Assembly (NCBI GenBank): GCA_937901255.1
Contig: CALCHN010000067.1
Span: 29,490-93,489, forward strand
Direction of reading: 5' to 3'
DNA length: 64,000 nt
Origin: an uncultured Flavobacteriales bacterium
GTDB lineage: Bacteria; Bacteroidota; Bacteroidia; Flavobacteriales_E; Vicingaceae
Positions 56,401 through 63,816 of the stretch are shown here, piece by piece; the first letter of the stretch is position 1, and every line of letters starts with the position of its first letter. The notes beneath the pieces are model-generated. The model saw only the letters and a program-made list of their open reading frames with translations, did no database searches and was not told where the DNA came from. A program made the translations under genes and the position numbers.

Positions 56401-58635
56401 CATTGCAGATTCTTCCTCTGCCTTTTTACGGGCAATTTCTGCTAAAATATCTTCAATTTCTTTCAATTTATCTTTAGGATATTTTTCTTCAGCTTTCACT
56501 TCTAAGGCTTCATTGTATTTGCCTTTAGCTGCCTCGTACGATTTTTCAGCCAACGCTTTATCAGCCGCTGCTATGGCTGCATCATACTTTTGTTGTTTGG
56601 CTTTTGCTTCCGCTTCTTTTTTCGCTAATTCTGCTAAAATACTTTCAATCTCATTAATTTTATCTTTTGGATATTGCTCTTCTGCTTTAATTCCTAATGC
56701 TTCATTGTATTTGCCTTTAGCTGTTTCATAATCTTTTGCTCCAAAGGCTTTATCTGCCGCTGAAATTAAAGCATTGTACTGTTCAGTTTTAGCTTTTTCT
56801 TCTGCTTCTTTTTTAGCCAACTCTGCCAATAAACCTTCAATTTCTGTCAGTTTTGTTTTTGGATATTGTTCATCAGGTTTTACCCCAAGTGCTTCGTTAT
56901 ATTTTCCTTTGGCTGCTTCATACGATTTTTCTGCTAGAGACTTATCTGCTGCTGCTATAGCTGCATCATACTTTTCTTGTTTGGCTTTTTCTGCAGCTTC
57001 ATTTTTAGCAATTTCTGCTAATATCCCTTCAATTTCTGTCAGTTTTGTTTTAGGATATTGTTCATCGGATTTTATCCCTAATGCTTCGTTGTATTTACCT
57101 TTGGCTGCCTCATACGATTTTTCTGCAAGGGCTTTATCAGCTGCTACAATTGCTGCGTCATACTTTTCTTGCTTGGCTTTTTCTTCTGCTTCTTTCTTAG
57201 CTAATTCAGCTAAAATTCCATCAATTTCTGCAATTTTATCTTTAGGATATTTTTCTTCTGGTTTTACCCCTATTGCTTCATTGTACTTGCCTTTGGCACC
57301 TTCGTAATCTTTTGCTCCAAGGGCTTTATCTGCCGCTGAAATTAAAGCGTTGTATTGTTCAGTTTTGGCTTTTTCTTCAGCTTCTTTCTTAGCCAATTCT
57401 GCCAATAAACCTTCAATTTCTGTCAGTTTTGTTTTAGGATATTCTTCATCAGGTTTTACCCCAAGTGCTTCGTTATATTTTGCTTTAGCTGCTTCATAAT
57501 CTTTTGCCGACAAAGCCTTATCTGCTGCTGCTATAGCTGCATCATACTTTTCTTGTTTGGCTTTTTCTTCGGCTTCTTTCTTAGCAATTTCTGCTAATGC
57601 CGCTTCAATTTCTTTCAATTTTGTTTTAGGGTAGGCTTCAAAATCTTTAAGTGCTGCAGCTTTCTGAAAATCTATTTTTGCTTTTTCATAATCTTTATTA
57701 ATCATGTAAGCATCTCCAGAAGTAATTAAATCAGTGTATTCTTTATCAATTTTTTCCTTGTTCTTAATTAAATCATCAATCTCTTTAATTTTATTTTGCG
57801 GATAAGCTTCATTTGGTTTGTAGCTAATTGCAGCATTGTATTCCATTTTTGCTTTCTCCCAATTTCTTTCACTAAATGCTTTATCGCCTCTTTCAATAGC
57901 TGTTGTATATCTAGCATTTGCTTCATTTGCTGCAGCTAATTCATCAGCTATTAATCCTAATTGAAATTGTGGGTATGTTTCACTTGGTAATAATTTAGCA
58001 GCTTGTTCGTAAAGTGGTTTTGCTTCTGCATATTTTTTAGCATTAAAAAGCTTATCCGCAGAAGCTATCACTGTAGCATATTCTTTCTCTTTTGCTTTTC
58101 TGGCAGCTTCTTGTTCTTTACGTTTCTGCTCATGTTCTTTTTTAAGTTGCTCTAATTCTTTTTGTATGGATTTGGTATAATTCGGATCGTAATCCATATA
58201 CCCATAAGCAGGATCAAAAGCTACTTTAGCAATTGGTTTATCTAAAATAGACACGTCCAAGCCTTCTACTTCTTCAAAAAGATTCATTTCCATAGGAAAT
58301 TCAAAGCCATACTTAGCATCTTCTGGCGGTACATTTTTAGTAGAAAATTCTATTTTTTTTCCTGTAAATCCCGGTTTAGAAAACTCAACTAAATAAACAG
58401 CATCGGGTGGTAATTCTAAGATAAATTCTCCGTTTGCAGGAGTATTAATAGTTTTCCAAACTGCTCCATTACGCTTAATGGTAATGGTAACTCCCTCAAA
58501 TCTTTTCTTTGTATCTTCATTTTTTACTGTCCCTTTAACGTCCAACTTCCACTGAGCTTTTAATTCAGGAGCATACATCAGCATTGAAATAATCAATACT
58601 ACAAATAAGATGATATGTTTGGCTCTAATCAACAT
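53449..58635 (-). CDS. Giant secreted TPR-like tandem-repeat protein (1728 residues)
   Basis: A signal peptide (residues 1-27, ending PELKAQ) is followed by a carboxypeptidase-regulatory-like beta domain (about 30-115). Then come sixteen tandem repeats (residues about 184-1221) of mostly 61-71 residues, with the core pattern KYDAAIAAADKAL...YEAAKGKYNEALGVKPDE.YPK.KL.EIEGIL, each a TPR-like helix pair plus a Lys/Glu-rich coil. A coiled-coil half follows (about 1250-1650) with three 54-residue repeats. The last 80 residues form a compact domain, with FYKWGGVYYSKNGISISK near the end. It is probably periplasmic or outer-membrane associated. I know similar proteins in Bacteroidota but no function. 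It is not in an operon with nhaC by strong evidence (84 bases). Confidence 0.8.
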   Translation of the reverse strand: MLIRAKHIILFVVLIISMLMYAPELKAQWKLDVKGTVKNEDTKKRFEGVTITIKRNGAVWKTINTPANGEFILELPPDAVYLVEFSKPGFTGKKIEFSTKNVPPEDAKYGFEFPMEMNLFEEVEGLDVSILDKPIAKVAFDPAYGYMDYDPNYTKSIQKELEQLKKEHEQKRKEQEAARKAKEKEYATVIASADKLFNAKKYAEAKPLYEQAAKLLPSETYPQFQLGLIADELAAANEANARYTTAIERGDKAFSERNWEKAKMEYNAAISYKPNEAYPQNKIKEIDDLIKNKEKIDKEYTDLITSGDAYMINKDYEKAKIDFQKAAALKDFEAYPKTKLKEIEAALAEIAKKEAEEKAKQEKYDAAIAAADKALSAKDYEAAKAKYNEALGVKPDEEYPKTKLTEIEGLLAELAKKEAEEKAKTEQYNALISAADKALGAKDYEGAKGKYNEAIGVKPEEKYPKDKIAEIDGILAELAKKEAEEKAKQEKYDAAIVAADKALAEKSYEAAKGKYNEALGIKSDEQYPKTKLTEIEGILAEIAKNEAAEKAKQEKYDAAIAAADKSLAEKSYEAAKGKYNEALGVKPDEQYPKTKLTEIEGLLAELAKKEAEEKAKTEQYNALISAADKAFGAKDYETAKGKYNEALGIKAEEQYPKDKINEIESILAELAKKEAEAKAKQQKYDAAIAAADKALAEKSYEAAKGKYNEALEVKAEEKYPKDKLKEIEDILAEIARKKAEEESAMMAQQEKDEKYNAAIAAADKAFADKSYDAAKGKYNEALGVKPSEQYPKTKLTEIDGILADIAKKKAEEEAAKMADKEKDEKYNSLIALADKAFNDKSYEQAKSKYNEALGVKPTEQHPKNKISEIDGILAELAGKEADEKAKQEKYNALITAADNALSSKNYETAKGKYNEALGVKPDEQYPKDKIKEIDDLLAKLAQQSAETELEKEAEKKKREYYEAVIAQADADFYGDKFDKATQKYQEALMIYPNEEYPKNQLKAIDGAKAKALAEKEKNDKYNALIASADDAFKTENYDQAKAKYKEALGIKSSETYPKNQIDEIEKILAAKIKEQITVKPNAQEQKKAEFNSFVKMGDDNFGSKSYEVAKNYYKKALSIMPDEAYPQEKIEEINTILAQLAEEERKNKSEALALKAKREKYDQLIFDADKLFLLNKFENAKDKYKQALVLFEGEQYPKDQLVKIEAMLDKLAKEKEKEEEEVVVKTNTPPPGGRAKIDDKREKEIEAMMAKIWEDKEKGKDRVLAEDKAIYKKQEEVRVSTSKEKTNKAQEDILATYDQIGKLKEEGDKKYLENEKELQADKASYNKQEEIRIKYNVDKTNKAQNEILATYEQIGEMQKEGDKKYLENEKQLQSDKAYYNQQQTNNIKSANDKTKEAHTYANKQKDNMGKYAKDNEPRYQQKVEDLYTYKSNIQEDRWVMTENADKKRQKNQEAINNQQATIQQNQKDYEAKRKEREFDVKQYSKDLAALEEVRINASLKKVEDNRRALQKYADQIALMQIEQTKKHKVKAEKLAADKLLYMEFNEKRIAEEKQKNDKATAELKDYKTQLNKERQKYQKDADFKRSKNEQEAIAQKELLNKPTKEQLQRTINAEKQLQKEKQFYSDYQSQLNAKQIEKSTKASEEVYDVYVGEKKLSSNLDQFDKNYPQGITEEERETGNAIIIRRIKVTGDHADVYERIFYKWGGVYYSKNGISISKTIWDNESIEK
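54973..58086 (-). repeat. Tandem 64-codon repeats inside the giant gene
   Basis: The sixteen units span residues 184-1221. Units 4-8 (residues 363-682) are each exactly 64 residues (192 bp) and differ at few positions; units 9 and 10 are 71, later ones 61-71. Units 4-6 and 7-9 resemble one another pairwise (KTE-ending, then QYNALIS, then AEKSY units), a higher-order 192-residue repeat. DNA identity is high enough for copy-number change by recombination. Confidence 0.85.
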
Positions 58636-58751
58636 AAAGATAACTTACAAATATCGTAATTCCATATTAAAAAACGGAAATTAGTTGAAGATGTTTTCTC
58701 ATCTCTTTAACAACAGTAAGATGCAAAAACTGTGAAAGTTGAATAACTAAA

Positions 58752-59504
58752 TTAGAAAGATTGTGCAATTGCTAGGAAATCTGCTGCTTTAAGTGATGCT
58801 CCACCAATTAATCCGCCATCAATATCCGGATTAGCAAAAAGTTCTTTTGCATTGGTTGCATTACAACTTCCTCCATAAAGAATAGAACAGTTTTGAGCAG
58901 TTTCTTCTGAATAAGAATCTTTTAACACTTTACGAATAAAAGCATGCATTTCTTGAGCTTGTTCTGCTGTAGCAGTAACTCCTGTTCCTATTGCCCAAAC
59001 AGGCTCGTAAGCAATTACTACCTTTTTAAATTCATTTTCATTTAAATGAAAAAGTCCTTCTTTTAGCTGTTGTTCCACAACCTTAAAATGATTGTTTTCT
59101 TCTCTTTCTGAAAGCAATTCTCCACAACAAAAAATAGGAGATAAATCAGCAGCTAATGCTCTGTTTATTTTTTCTGCAATAATTGCATTGGTTTCGTGGT
59201 AATAGCTTCTTCTTTCGGAGTGACCAACAATAACATAGTTAGCTCCGCAAGATTTAATCATTTGTGCTGCTATTTCTCCGGTGTAAGCTCCAGCTTCATG
59301 TTCAGAACAATTTTGAGCTCCTAAAGCTATTGCTGAATTTTCTACTAATTCTTTAAACAAAGAAATATATAAAGCAGGTGGATTAATGATTAAACTAACT
59401 CCTGAAACATTATTTTCTAATGCTTTAATGTCTTGAAGCAATTGTTTGGCTTCATTTAATTGCAAATTCATTTTCCAATTTCCGGCAACTATTTTTTTAC
59501 GCAT
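58752..59504 (-). CDS. tpiA: Triose-phosphate isomerase
   Basis: The glycolytic enzyme that interconverts dihydroxyacetone phosphate and glyceraldehyde 3-phosphate. 250 residues with GNWKMN (Asn and Lys of the site) at the start, VIVGHSERR (catalytic His), AYEPVWAIGTG (catalytic Glu) and YGGSCNATNAKELF for phosphate binding. It follows the OppB-type permease gene by 32 bases in the same direction, in the cluster folP-DUF1599-BT_3928-permease-tpiA that I recall from other Flavobacteriia. Complete and unambiguous. Confidence 0.98.
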   Translation of the reverse strand: MRKKIVAGNWKMNLQLNEAKQLLQDIKALENNVSGVSLIINPPALYISLFKELVENSAIALGAQNCSEHEAGAYTGEIAAQMIKSCGANYVIVGHSERRSYYHETNAIIAEKINRALAADLSPIFCCGELLSEREENNHFKVVEQQLKEGLFHLNENEFKKVVIAYEPVWAIGTGVTATAEQAQEMHAFIRKVLKDSYSEETAQNCSILYGGSCNATNAKELFANPDIDGGLIGGASLKAADFLAIAQSF

Positions 59505-59536
59505 ATCTTCAATTAATTGGTAAAATAATGGGCTAT

Positions 59537-60622
59537 TTAGCTTACTCTAACTCTTGGGTCGAGCATTCCGTAAACGATATCTACAATAATGTTTACAATA
59601 ACAAATATGGTTGATGTAAGTAAAACACCTCCCATAACTATTGGTAAATCGTATTTGGTAAGTGCATCATACAATACCCATCCTAATCCTTTCCAAGCAA
59701 ATATCATTTCAACAAAAAGTGCTCCTGCCAATAGGCTGGCAAACATTCCTGAAACAGCTGTAACTACAGGGTTTAACGCATTTTTTAATGAATGTTTTAT
59801 TACTACTACCATTTTAGATAATCCTTTCGCTCTTGCTGTTCTAATATAATCTTGCGACATTACATCCAACATAGAACTTCGGGTAAGTTGCAAAATGGCT
59901 GAAATTGGTCTTATACCTAATGTAAATGCGGGTAAAACTAAGTTACTTAATTTCAAAATTTCTCCGTTACCTAAATCATCATACTCAAATAAACTTCCTG
60001 TCATGTTAAATAAATTTATACCTGTTGCTTGTGGCAAGGCAAAACCTATTAACCAAGATATGATAATTGCTGAATAAAAAGATGGAATAGACATTCCTAA
60101 CACAGATAAAAACAACAAGGATTTATCTACCCAAGTATCTTTCATTAAGGAAGTTACAATGCCAAACAGCACACCAAAAAAGGAAGCAAATAATATGGCA
60201 GCTACAGCTAATACAGCGGTTTCTGGTAGATAATCGAGTAATATTTCGGAGACTTGCCGCTTGGTTTGATAAGACCGCCTTAAATAAGGTGTTTTTACTA
60301 CTAAAACGTTATTTTCTCCGAATGTAAAAAGTGTAGAATATGAATATTTATTTTCGTCTAAATACAAATAATGTTCTTCATCTGTACTATGAACAGAAAT
60401 TGGCGACAAATCGTTCAGATACATCACAAATTGTGTAGAAAGTGTTTGGTCTAATCCTAAATCTTTTTGGATAACTCTTAGCGATTCTTCATCTGCTCTT
60501 TGCCCCATAAGCATACGAGCAGGGTCGCCTGGTAAAACGTTAAAAAGCAAAAACACTACAGTAATAACTCCCGCTAATACTAATAGTCCGTACAATATTC
60601 TTTTAGTGATAAACCTTGACAC
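59537..60622 (-). CDS. OppB/DppB-type ABC transporter permease
   Basis: A 361-residue permease of the peptide/nickel importer type (binding-protein-dependent). It starts RFITKRILYGLLVLAGVITVVFLLFNVLPGDPAR, the conserved first helix, and contains the EAA-type loop QDYIRTARAKGLSKMVVVIKHSLKNALNPV, which contacts the ATPase. A periplasmic insert of about 90 residues after the first helix is longer than usual. It starts six bases after the BT_3928 stop and lies 32 bases before tpiA. No second permease, binding protein or ATPase is near it, so its partners must be encoded elsewhere. Confidence 0.88.
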   Translation of the reverse strand: MSRFITKRILYGLLVLAGVITVVFLLFNVLPGDPARMLMGQRADEESLRVIQKDLGLDQTLSTQFVMYLNDLSPISVHSTDEEHYLYLDENKYSYSTLFTFGENNVLVVKTPYLRRSYQTKRQVSEILLDYLPETAVLAVAAILFASFFGVLFGIVTSLMKDTWVDKSLLFLSVLGMSIPSFYSAIIISWLIGFALPQATGINLFNMTGSLFEYDDLGNGEILKLSNLVLPAFTLGIRPISAILQLTRSSMLDVMSQDYIRTARAKGLSKMVVVIKHSLKNALNPVVTAVSGMFASLLAGALFVEMIFAWKGLGWVLYDALTKYDLPIVMGGVLLTSTIFVIVNIIVDIVYGMLDPRVRVS

Positions 60623-60628
60623 TATCCG

Positions 60629-62107
60629 TTATTTTTTTAATAATTGACTTTTAACGTCATCATAATTTGGCAAATCGTTGGCATGCCATTTTGCCAATAC
60701 TTTTCCTTGTTGCAACAACACTATTCCCGGATTTGCTCTAACAATTGTTTTCAATGTAATGGCATCGCAAGAATAAAAATCATAATTAACTTGATGTTTA
60801 CCTTTAAAAACCTCCACATTATCATTAGATGAGGCTGTTAATCCGATAAAATAATATCCATCTTTAAAACATTGGTCGGCAAATGTATTAATTTTTTTGA
60901 TTGCTTGCTCATCCGTCTTTTTAATATCATAAGCTACCATCATAAATAAATATCCAGGATCATTCATATAATCCTGAGTATAATCGTATTGGTCTGCTCC
61001 AATAATGGTAAAATCTGTAATAGCAGCTTTATCTCCAACAGAAATTTGCTTGGTAACTCTATCAGAAAATTCGTAATTTTCATCATCCCAAGGATAGTTG
61101 GCTTCTGTAAATTCTTCTACTTTTCCGGTAGTTTTATTTTTATAATAAAAAATATTTTCGAACACATCTGGCTTTGCTCCTTCAGGCAATTTCATTTGCT
61201 CAGGAATACTTTTTCCTATTGCATAAGGTCTGTAATCTTTTACAGGAAGGTGATTGTAAGTATAATTAATAAAGATTAAAGTGATTAATGTTACCAACCC
61301 AATAATTATCCATTGGTTTACTTCTTTTTTAAAGAATTTTTTAATGGCATAATATGCTCCAAAACCAATTAGTGTAAATAAAACAGGAAAGTACCAACCG
61401 AATACCCACGAAAGTAAAATTACTCCCACCATCCCACCAGACAAAAGTAGTATATCATCTTGAGTGGTATTGAGTTGTATTTTCTTTCTATATAAGAATA
61501 TTGGGATAATAAGAATGATTAAAATTAAATCTTTAAAAAATGATTCCCAAGGTGTTAAACTTCTACCTAAAGAGCCTTTCATGGCATCTCCAAAACAACC
61601 GCAATCGGTAACACACTGAACAGGCATTTCTTCTTTATAAACTACAATCTCACTGGTCTCTTCTACTACTACAATTTTACTATCTGCTGCTACTCTTTCT
61701 TTCATTATAGCATGTTCTGGAGAATTTACTTGAACTTCAGTTAAATTAGCATAGGTTGCAGAAGTATCGCAAGTTGCAGTATGTAAGGTTAAGAAAAAGA
61801 ACATGATGGTTAATGCCAATAAGGAATAAAGTGTCAACCTAATTTTAGTAGCAAAAAGCAACATAAAACCAAGTATAACTTCGGCAGCACACATAATGAT
61901 GGCTATAGCCAACGCATATTCCATTAAAAATTCTAATGAAAAAGTATCCCAGCCGAACCAATCTCTAATTCTGTAAGCCAATGCTCCATTTTCAAAATAT
62001 TCTTCTAGTTTGTAGCTGAAACCTAAGGTATCATTAGCTTTTATTAATCCGGAAACAATAAATAAAGCTCCAACTAAAATACGACAAATATTTACTAATA
62101 ATTTCAT
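60629..62107 (-). CDS. BT_3928 family protein with DoxX/MauE-like N-terminus and thioredoxin-like C-terminus
   Basis: A 492-residue membrane protein. The N-terminal half is DoxX/MauE-like: NICRILVGALFIVSGLIKANDTLGFSYKLEEY, four or more helices, and CVTDCGCFGDAMKGSLGRSLTPWESFFKD, whose CGCFG is the MauE-type cysteine motif. Further helices follow to about residue 290. The C-terminal half, beyond a periplasmic linker, ends with a thioredoxin-like segment (FIGLTASSNDNVEVFKG, IVRANPGIVLLQQGKVLAKWHAND). The fusion suggests a membrane disulfide-redox role, not proven. It lies between DUF1599 and the permease in a conserved order. Confidence 0.85.
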   Translation of the reverse strand: MKLLVNICRILVGALFIVSGLIKANDTLGFSYKLEEYFENGALAYRIRDWFGWDTFSLEFLMEYALAIAIIMCAAEVILGFMLLFATKIRLTLYSLLALTIMFFFLTLHTATCDTSATYANLTEVQVNSPEHAIMKERVAADSKIVVVEETSEIVVYKEEMPVQCVTDCGCFGDAMKGSLGRSLTPWESFFKDLILIILIIPIFLYRKKIQLNTTQDDILLLSGGMVGVILLSWVFGWYFPVLFTLIGFGAYYAIKKFFKKEVNQWIIIGLVTLITLIFINYTYNHLPVKDYRPYAIGKSIPEQMKLPEGAKPDVFENIFYYKNKTTGKVEEFTEANYPWDDENYEFSDRVTKQISVGDKAAITDFTIIGADQYDYTQDYMNDPGYLFMMVAYDIKKTDEQAIKKINTFADQCFKDGYYFIGLTASSNDNVEVFKGKHQVNYDFYSCDAITLKTIVRANPGIVLLQQGKVLAKWHANDLPNYDDVKSQLLKK

Positions 62108-62120
62108 GTCTTAAATAATT

Positions 62121-62666
62121 TTATTTGTTCTTAAACTCTAGTTTAATTAAGGCAAAAACAGCATAATTAATCATATCGAAATAGTTAGCATCTATTCCTT
62201 CAGAAATTAATGTTTTGCCTTTATTATCTTCTATTTGTTTTGTTCTTAGTAGTTTCATCAAAATTAAATCTGTAAGCGAACTAATTCTCATATCTCTCCA
62301 AGCCTCACCATAATCGTGGTTTTTGTTTTGCATCAATTCTTTTGCTTCTAAAAAATATTTTGAATACAATTTTACTGCTTCTTCTTCGGGTAATTCGGTA
62401 TTTTCGTTGTAACCTAACTCTAGCTGAACTAAAGCCATAATGCAATAATTTACTATTCCGATGTATTCAGATTTTACATCTTCCTTAATTTTGCTTTCAC
62501 CAACTTCTTCAAGCGTTCTAATTCTTTTTGCTTTAATAAAAATTTGGTCGGTTAATGAACTTGTTCGTAAAATTCGCCAAGCACTGCCATAATCTTTCAT
62601 TTTTTTCGTAAATATGTCAGAGCAAATTTTTATTATCGCATCGTATTGTTTGTCGGTTTTATTCAT
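62121..62666 (-). CDS. DUF1599 family protein, internally duplicated
   Basis: A 181-residue cytosolic protein made of two copies of a DUF1599 unit, about 93 residues apart: KDYGSAWRILRTSSLTDQIF (24-43) with HDYGEAWRDMRISSLTDLIL (117-136), and EYIGIVNYCIMALVQLE (67-83) with NYFDMINYAVFALIKLE (161-177). The function is unknown. It is divergent from folP: the two start codons are 23 bases apart, so their promoters must overlap the coding region of the other. The gene is followed 13 bases later by BT_3928. Confidence 0.85.
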   Translation of the reverse strand: MNKTDKQYDAIIKICSDIFTKKMKDYGSAWRILRTSSLTDQIFIKAKRIRTLEEVGESKIKEDVKSEYIGIVNYCIMALVQLELGYNENTELPEEEAVKLYSKYFLEAKELMQNKNHDYGEAWRDMRISSLTDLILMKLLRTKQIEDNKGKTLISEGIDANYFDMINYAVFALIKLEFKNK

Positions 62667-62689
62667 CTTAACTTATACACATTATATCC

Positions 62690-63562
62690 ATGAAAAAAGA
62701 AAAACGGAAAGATACATTATTTTTAAAAAATACACTTATAAATTGCAAAGGTAATTTATTAAATTTAGACGAACCATGTATAATGGGCATATTAAATGTA
62801 ACTCCTGACTCATTTTTTGATGGTGGCAGCTATCTATCGGAGGAAGAAATTGTTACACAAACCAAAAAACACTTAGCTGAAGGTGCTACTATTATTGATG
62901 TTGGCGGATATTCTACCAAACCGGGAGCTGCTTTTGTTACCGAAGAAGAGGAATTGAGCAGGGTTTTACCTATCATTAAATTAATTCATCAAGAATTTCC
63001 TGAATGCATTATTTCTATTGATACCTTTAGAAGTAAAATTGCTGAAAAAGCGGTTGAAAATGGGGCAAGCATTATTAATGATATTTCTGCGGGAAGCATG
63101 GATAGTCAGCTTTTCGATTGTGTGGCTAATTTGAATGTTCCTTACATTATAATGCACATGCAAGGCACTCCAGAAAATATGCAAAAAGCTCCCTCTTACC
63201 AACATGTTACGCAAGAAGTGATGTCTTTCTTATCTGAAAAAGTGGATATCCTTACCAAAAAAGGAGTAAATGATATTATTATAGATCCTGGTTTTGGTTT
63301 TGGCAAAACGGTTGAACACAATTACGAACTCATGCACCACTTAGCCGATTTTAATATTTTTGAATTGCCTATTTTAGTTGGTATTTCCCGAAAATCTATG
63401 ATTAACAAAGTTATTAAAACCACACCCAAAGAAGCCTTGAATGGAACTACTGTACTAAACACCATTGCTTTAATGAAAGGAGCAAACATCCTTAGAGTGC
63501 ATGATGTAAAAGCCGCTAAAGAAGCTGTTTTGATTACGGAACAGTTGAAGAAGAGTAATTAA
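62690..63562 (+). CDS. folP: Dihydropteroate synthase
   Basis: Makes 7,8-dihydropteroate from p-aminobenzoate and the pterin pyrophosphate, in folate synthesis; the target of sulfonamides. 290 residues with IMGILNVTPDSFFDGG (pterin loop), IIDVGGYSTKPGA, SIDTFRSKIAEKAVENG, IIDPGFGFGKT and VGISRKSM, the usual family segments. The ATG at 62690 follows an A-rich leader that is also the divergent control region with DUF1599. Transcribed to the right into repeat-bearing DNA. Unambiguous. Confidence 0.97.
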   Translation: MKKEKRKDTLFLKNTLINCKGNLLNLDEPCIMGILNVTPDSFFDGGSYLSEEEIVTQTKKHLAEGATIIDVGGYSTKPGAAFVTEEEELSRVLPIIKLIHQEFPECIISIDTFRSKIAEKAVENGASIINDISAGSMDSQLFDCVANLNVPYIIMHMQGTPENMQKAPSYQHVTQEVMSFLSEKVDILTKKGVNDIIIDPGFGFGKTVEHNYELMHHLADFNIFELPILVGISRKSMINKVIKTTPKEALNGTTVLNTIALMKGANILRVHDVKAAKEAVLITEQLKKSN

Positions 63563-63816
63563 GAATCTTTTAAAATTTCTTCGCTGCCGCAAGCGTCCAC
63601 GCTTGTGGTGTATTTGCCATACCACACGTTTTATTTAAGATTAAACCAAGCATAAATTTACCAACCCTTTATTAACCACACAATAGTTTAAATTTTTAAC
63701 AATACTGTCTGAGTATTCTTCTCTTACAAATACAACTATCCAAAATACTGTTGAAAAATTTACAAAGTATAGTCCTTTTGGGTGATGGAATTTGTAGTTC
63801 CTGCTAATAAAAACAA
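63563..63816. repeat. Gap after folP with a REP-like palindrome (63587-63608)
   Basis: CCGCAAGCG-TCCA-CGCTTGTGG forms an eight- to nine-pair stem with one mismatch and a four-base loop. It is the inverse orientation of the copy at 63845-63866 and related to the copy at 41359-41380. The rest of the 254 bases shows no gene. Confidence 0.65.

Noticed and set aside
55940..57307. Several long open frames on the plus strand opposite the giant repeat gene
   Set aside because: They repeat with the same 192-base period as the minus-strand gene and are Ser/Ala/Leu-rich, so they arise from its codon pattern. None has a signal or family resemblance.
54973..58086. CRISPR-like or satellite array from the regular repeat
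   Set aside because: The repeats are in one open frame, 192 bp or longer, without spacers, and translate into an orderly protein repeat.
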